This document shows, one piece after another, positions 62,906-64,000 of a stretch of 64,000 nucleotides of DNA (position 1 is the stretch's first letter; every line of letters begins with the position of its first letter). Where the stretch lies: NCBI GenBank assembly GCA_910583995.1, contig CAJTYW010000002.1, forward strand, positions 124,001 through 188,000, read 5' to 3'. Position numbers and translations under genes: made by a program. Under the pieces are notes generated by a model. The model made no database searches. It was not told where the DNA came from and was given only the letters and a program-made list of their open reading frames with translations. Source of the DNA: an uncultured Christensenella sp. (GTDB lineage: Bacteria > Bacillota > Clostridia > Christensenellales > UBA3700).

Positions 62906-63588
62906 TTCAATTAATTAATCCTTTACTAAGTTCAAAATTTAATATAGATTTTTCAAAAATTAATGTGTTAGTAATTGAAAATCCTAAATTTATGGCTTCA
63001 ATTGTTAATGATATTAAGTTGTTTTTGGAGAAAAATGATACTGAAACTAGATTTGTAGAAAATGGCGATTTTTGTAAAGCAATTGATAAATTTTATTTTA
63101 TTACAGATTTGTTTAATTTGGATTTTAATAACAGAGTTTTACAAAATTGTTTAACAAAAAAAATTGTCAACACTTTAAATGGGTATGAATATCAAATTAA
63201 TGAAATTTATGAAAATGCTTTTAGAATTTTGAGCAAATGTTTAGTTAATTTAAATTTAAGTGTAGATATAAACCCGTGCTTGGAAAAACAAACTTTTGTT
63301 AAAATGTTTTCACCAACTATACAAAATTATTATGATAATTTGCTTGAAAAATTGGTGGAATTCGTAAATGTGTTGGTGGAATTACTCGATTTAAAATGTT
63401 TAATCGTTTTAAATTTACAAGAGTATTTATCGATTGAGGAATGTCAACAATTTTATAATCATTGTATGTGTAGAGAAGTTTCAGTTTTGACTTTACAATC
63501 AAGAAAAAAATATAATTTTGAAAATGAACAAATTATTTTAATCGATGATGATTTGTGCGAAATCGTTGCAAATTCCGATGATATATGA
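62902..63588 (+). CDS. csn2: type II-A adaptation protein Csn2
   Basis: 228 residues, typical of the longer Csn2 type. Central helices and a Rossmann-like end CLIVLNLQEYLSIEECQQFY with VSVLTLQSRKKYNFENEQII match the family, whose tetramer forms a ring around DNA ends during spacer uptake. Csn2 marks the locus as II-A. Its 3' end contains the array promoter. Confidence 0.92.
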   Translation: MIQLINPLLSSKFNIDFSKINVLVIENPKFMASIVNDIKLFLEKNDTETRFVENGDFCKAIDKFYFITDLFNLDFNNRVLQNCLTKKIVNTLNGYEYQINEIYENAFRILSKCLVNLNLSVDINPCLEKQTFVKMFSPTIQNYYDNLLEKLVEFVNVLVELLDLKCLIVLNLQEYLSIEECQQFYNHCMCREVSVLTLQSRKKYNFENEQIILIDDDLCEIVANSDDI

Positions 63589-63594
63589 TATAAT
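63566..63594 (+). promoter_or_regulatory. promoter of the CRISPR array
   Basis: TTGCAA (63566-63571) inside csn2, 17 bases, TATAAT (63589-63594). Transcription would start about 52 bases before the first repeat. Confidence 0.65.
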
Positions 63595-63653
63595 AATATT
63601 GTCAAAATAATTATGCTTTCTTACTACTTGAAATCGAATTTTTTTAATTTGAG
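63589..63653 (+). promoter_or_regulatory. CRISPR leader with ATTTGAG anchoring site
   Basis: AT-rich leader between csn2 and the first repeat. Its last seven bases, 63647-63653, are ATTTGAG, the leader-anchoring sequence known from II-A loci to direct integration. Confidence 0.85.
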
Positions 63654-64000
63654 GTTTGAGAGTGATGTTATTTTGAATACATCTAAAACGCAAAATTATA
63701 ACCAATACCCGGCCTGTTAGTTTGAGAGTGATGTTATTTTGAATACATCTAAAACTTTCAAAAAAAAATTTAAACTAAAGTATCTGTTTGAGAGTGATGT
63801 TATTTTGAATACATCTAAAACGCTGAAGAAAAAACTATATGTGTCACTAGTGTTTGAGAGTGATGTTATTTTGAATACATCTAAAACGAACGTCAGCGTC
63901 ATTATGCGCTAGTCTAGGTTTGAGAGTGATGTTATTTTGAATACATCTAAAACAAGCCGTCACTAGCTTGAGCTATTAACTGAGTTTGAGAGTGATGTTA
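63654..64000 (+). CRISPR. type II-A CRISPR array (cut off by the window)
   Basis: Five full 36-base repeats begin at 63654, 63720, 63786, 63852 and 63918; the sixth begins at 63984 and is cut. Each starts GTTTGAGAGTGATGTT and ends ATACATCTAAAAC. All five full spacers are exactly 30 bases. No repeat shows a change. Orientation follows cas genes and leader. By eye no spacer matches the rest of this window. More array lies beyond the edge. Confidence 0.98.

Noticed and set aside
63717..63902. Minus-strand open frame of 61 codons across the CRISPR array
   Set aside because: The translation is a tandem copy of the repeat (VLDVFKITSLSN) and is a by-product of 66-base periodicity, which is a multiple of three.

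Overview
The window reads as a low-GC, Gram-positive (Firmicutes/Clostridia-type) chromosome, probably an uncultured gut lineage. The evidence is AT-rich DNA, strong GGAGG ribosome-binding sites, near-consensus TTGACA-N17-TATAAT promoters, the classical Firmicutes housekeeping order gmk-rpoZ-coaBC-priA-def-fmt-rsmB-rlmN-rsgA-rpe-thiN-(spoVM)-rpmB-asp23-yloV-recG, and a complete type II-A CRISPR-Cas locus. A 30-codon reading frame in the spoVM position matches the SpoVM peptide, which suggests a spore-forming ancestry.

Layout. (1) 1-7548: right arm of a siphovirus-type prophage. It holds the tape-measure C-terminus, distal tail and baseplate proteins, a coiled-coil fibre, a fibre-tip-like protein, membrane and coiled-coil proteins, and a separate cassette of small genes. 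That cassette has a consensus promoter overlapped by a perfect operator palindrome and ends with a ribbon-helix-helix gene. The prophage ends against the 3' side of a tRNA-Ser gene (7616-7704), a likely attachment site. (2) 8043-19504: accessory genes. These are a TfoX C-terminal-domain protein, a pentapeptide-repeat protein, a lipoprotein esterase, a PadR/HAAS/DUF4097 operon, a MATE exporter with a GNAT, a methyltransferase, an EFR1 ferredoxin, and a row of uncharacterised membrane proteins that includes a TfoX N-terminal-domain protein. (3) 19625-31460: rubrerythrin, an alanine/glycine symporter, a YitT protein, two ABC systems, pyrE, two related membrane proteins, a TSCPD protein, and a DUF4364/HPr-like pair. 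(4) 31625-54081: DNA repair and the housekeeping block (pcrA, ligA, yicC, gmk through recG, then an SDR reductase). (5) 54317-56560: a MerR regulator facing a lipoprotein gene, then a tRNA cluster Val-Gly-Cys-Leu. (6) 57168-64000: the CRISPR-Cas II-A locus, in the order tracrRNA (minus strand), cas9, cas1, cas2, csn2, leader, array. The array runs off the window edge.

How the parts work together. cas1/cas2/csn2 and Cas9 acquire 30-bp spacers at an ATTTGAG leader end. The array is transcribed from a promoter inside the 3' end of csn2. The 80-nt tracrRNA pairs with the repeat over about 15 bp plus a 6-bp lower stem, so the locus looks fully functional. The tracrRNA and cas9 promoters are divergent and share -10 bases. 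The small-gene cassette at the prophage end has the architecture expected of an anti-CRISPR/regulator (acr-aca-like) or lysogenic-conversion operon. Because it shares a chromosome with an intact Cas9 system, it is my leading candidate for an undescribed function; this is inference. The reading was done by eye without database searches, so family names rest on recognised motifs and gene order.
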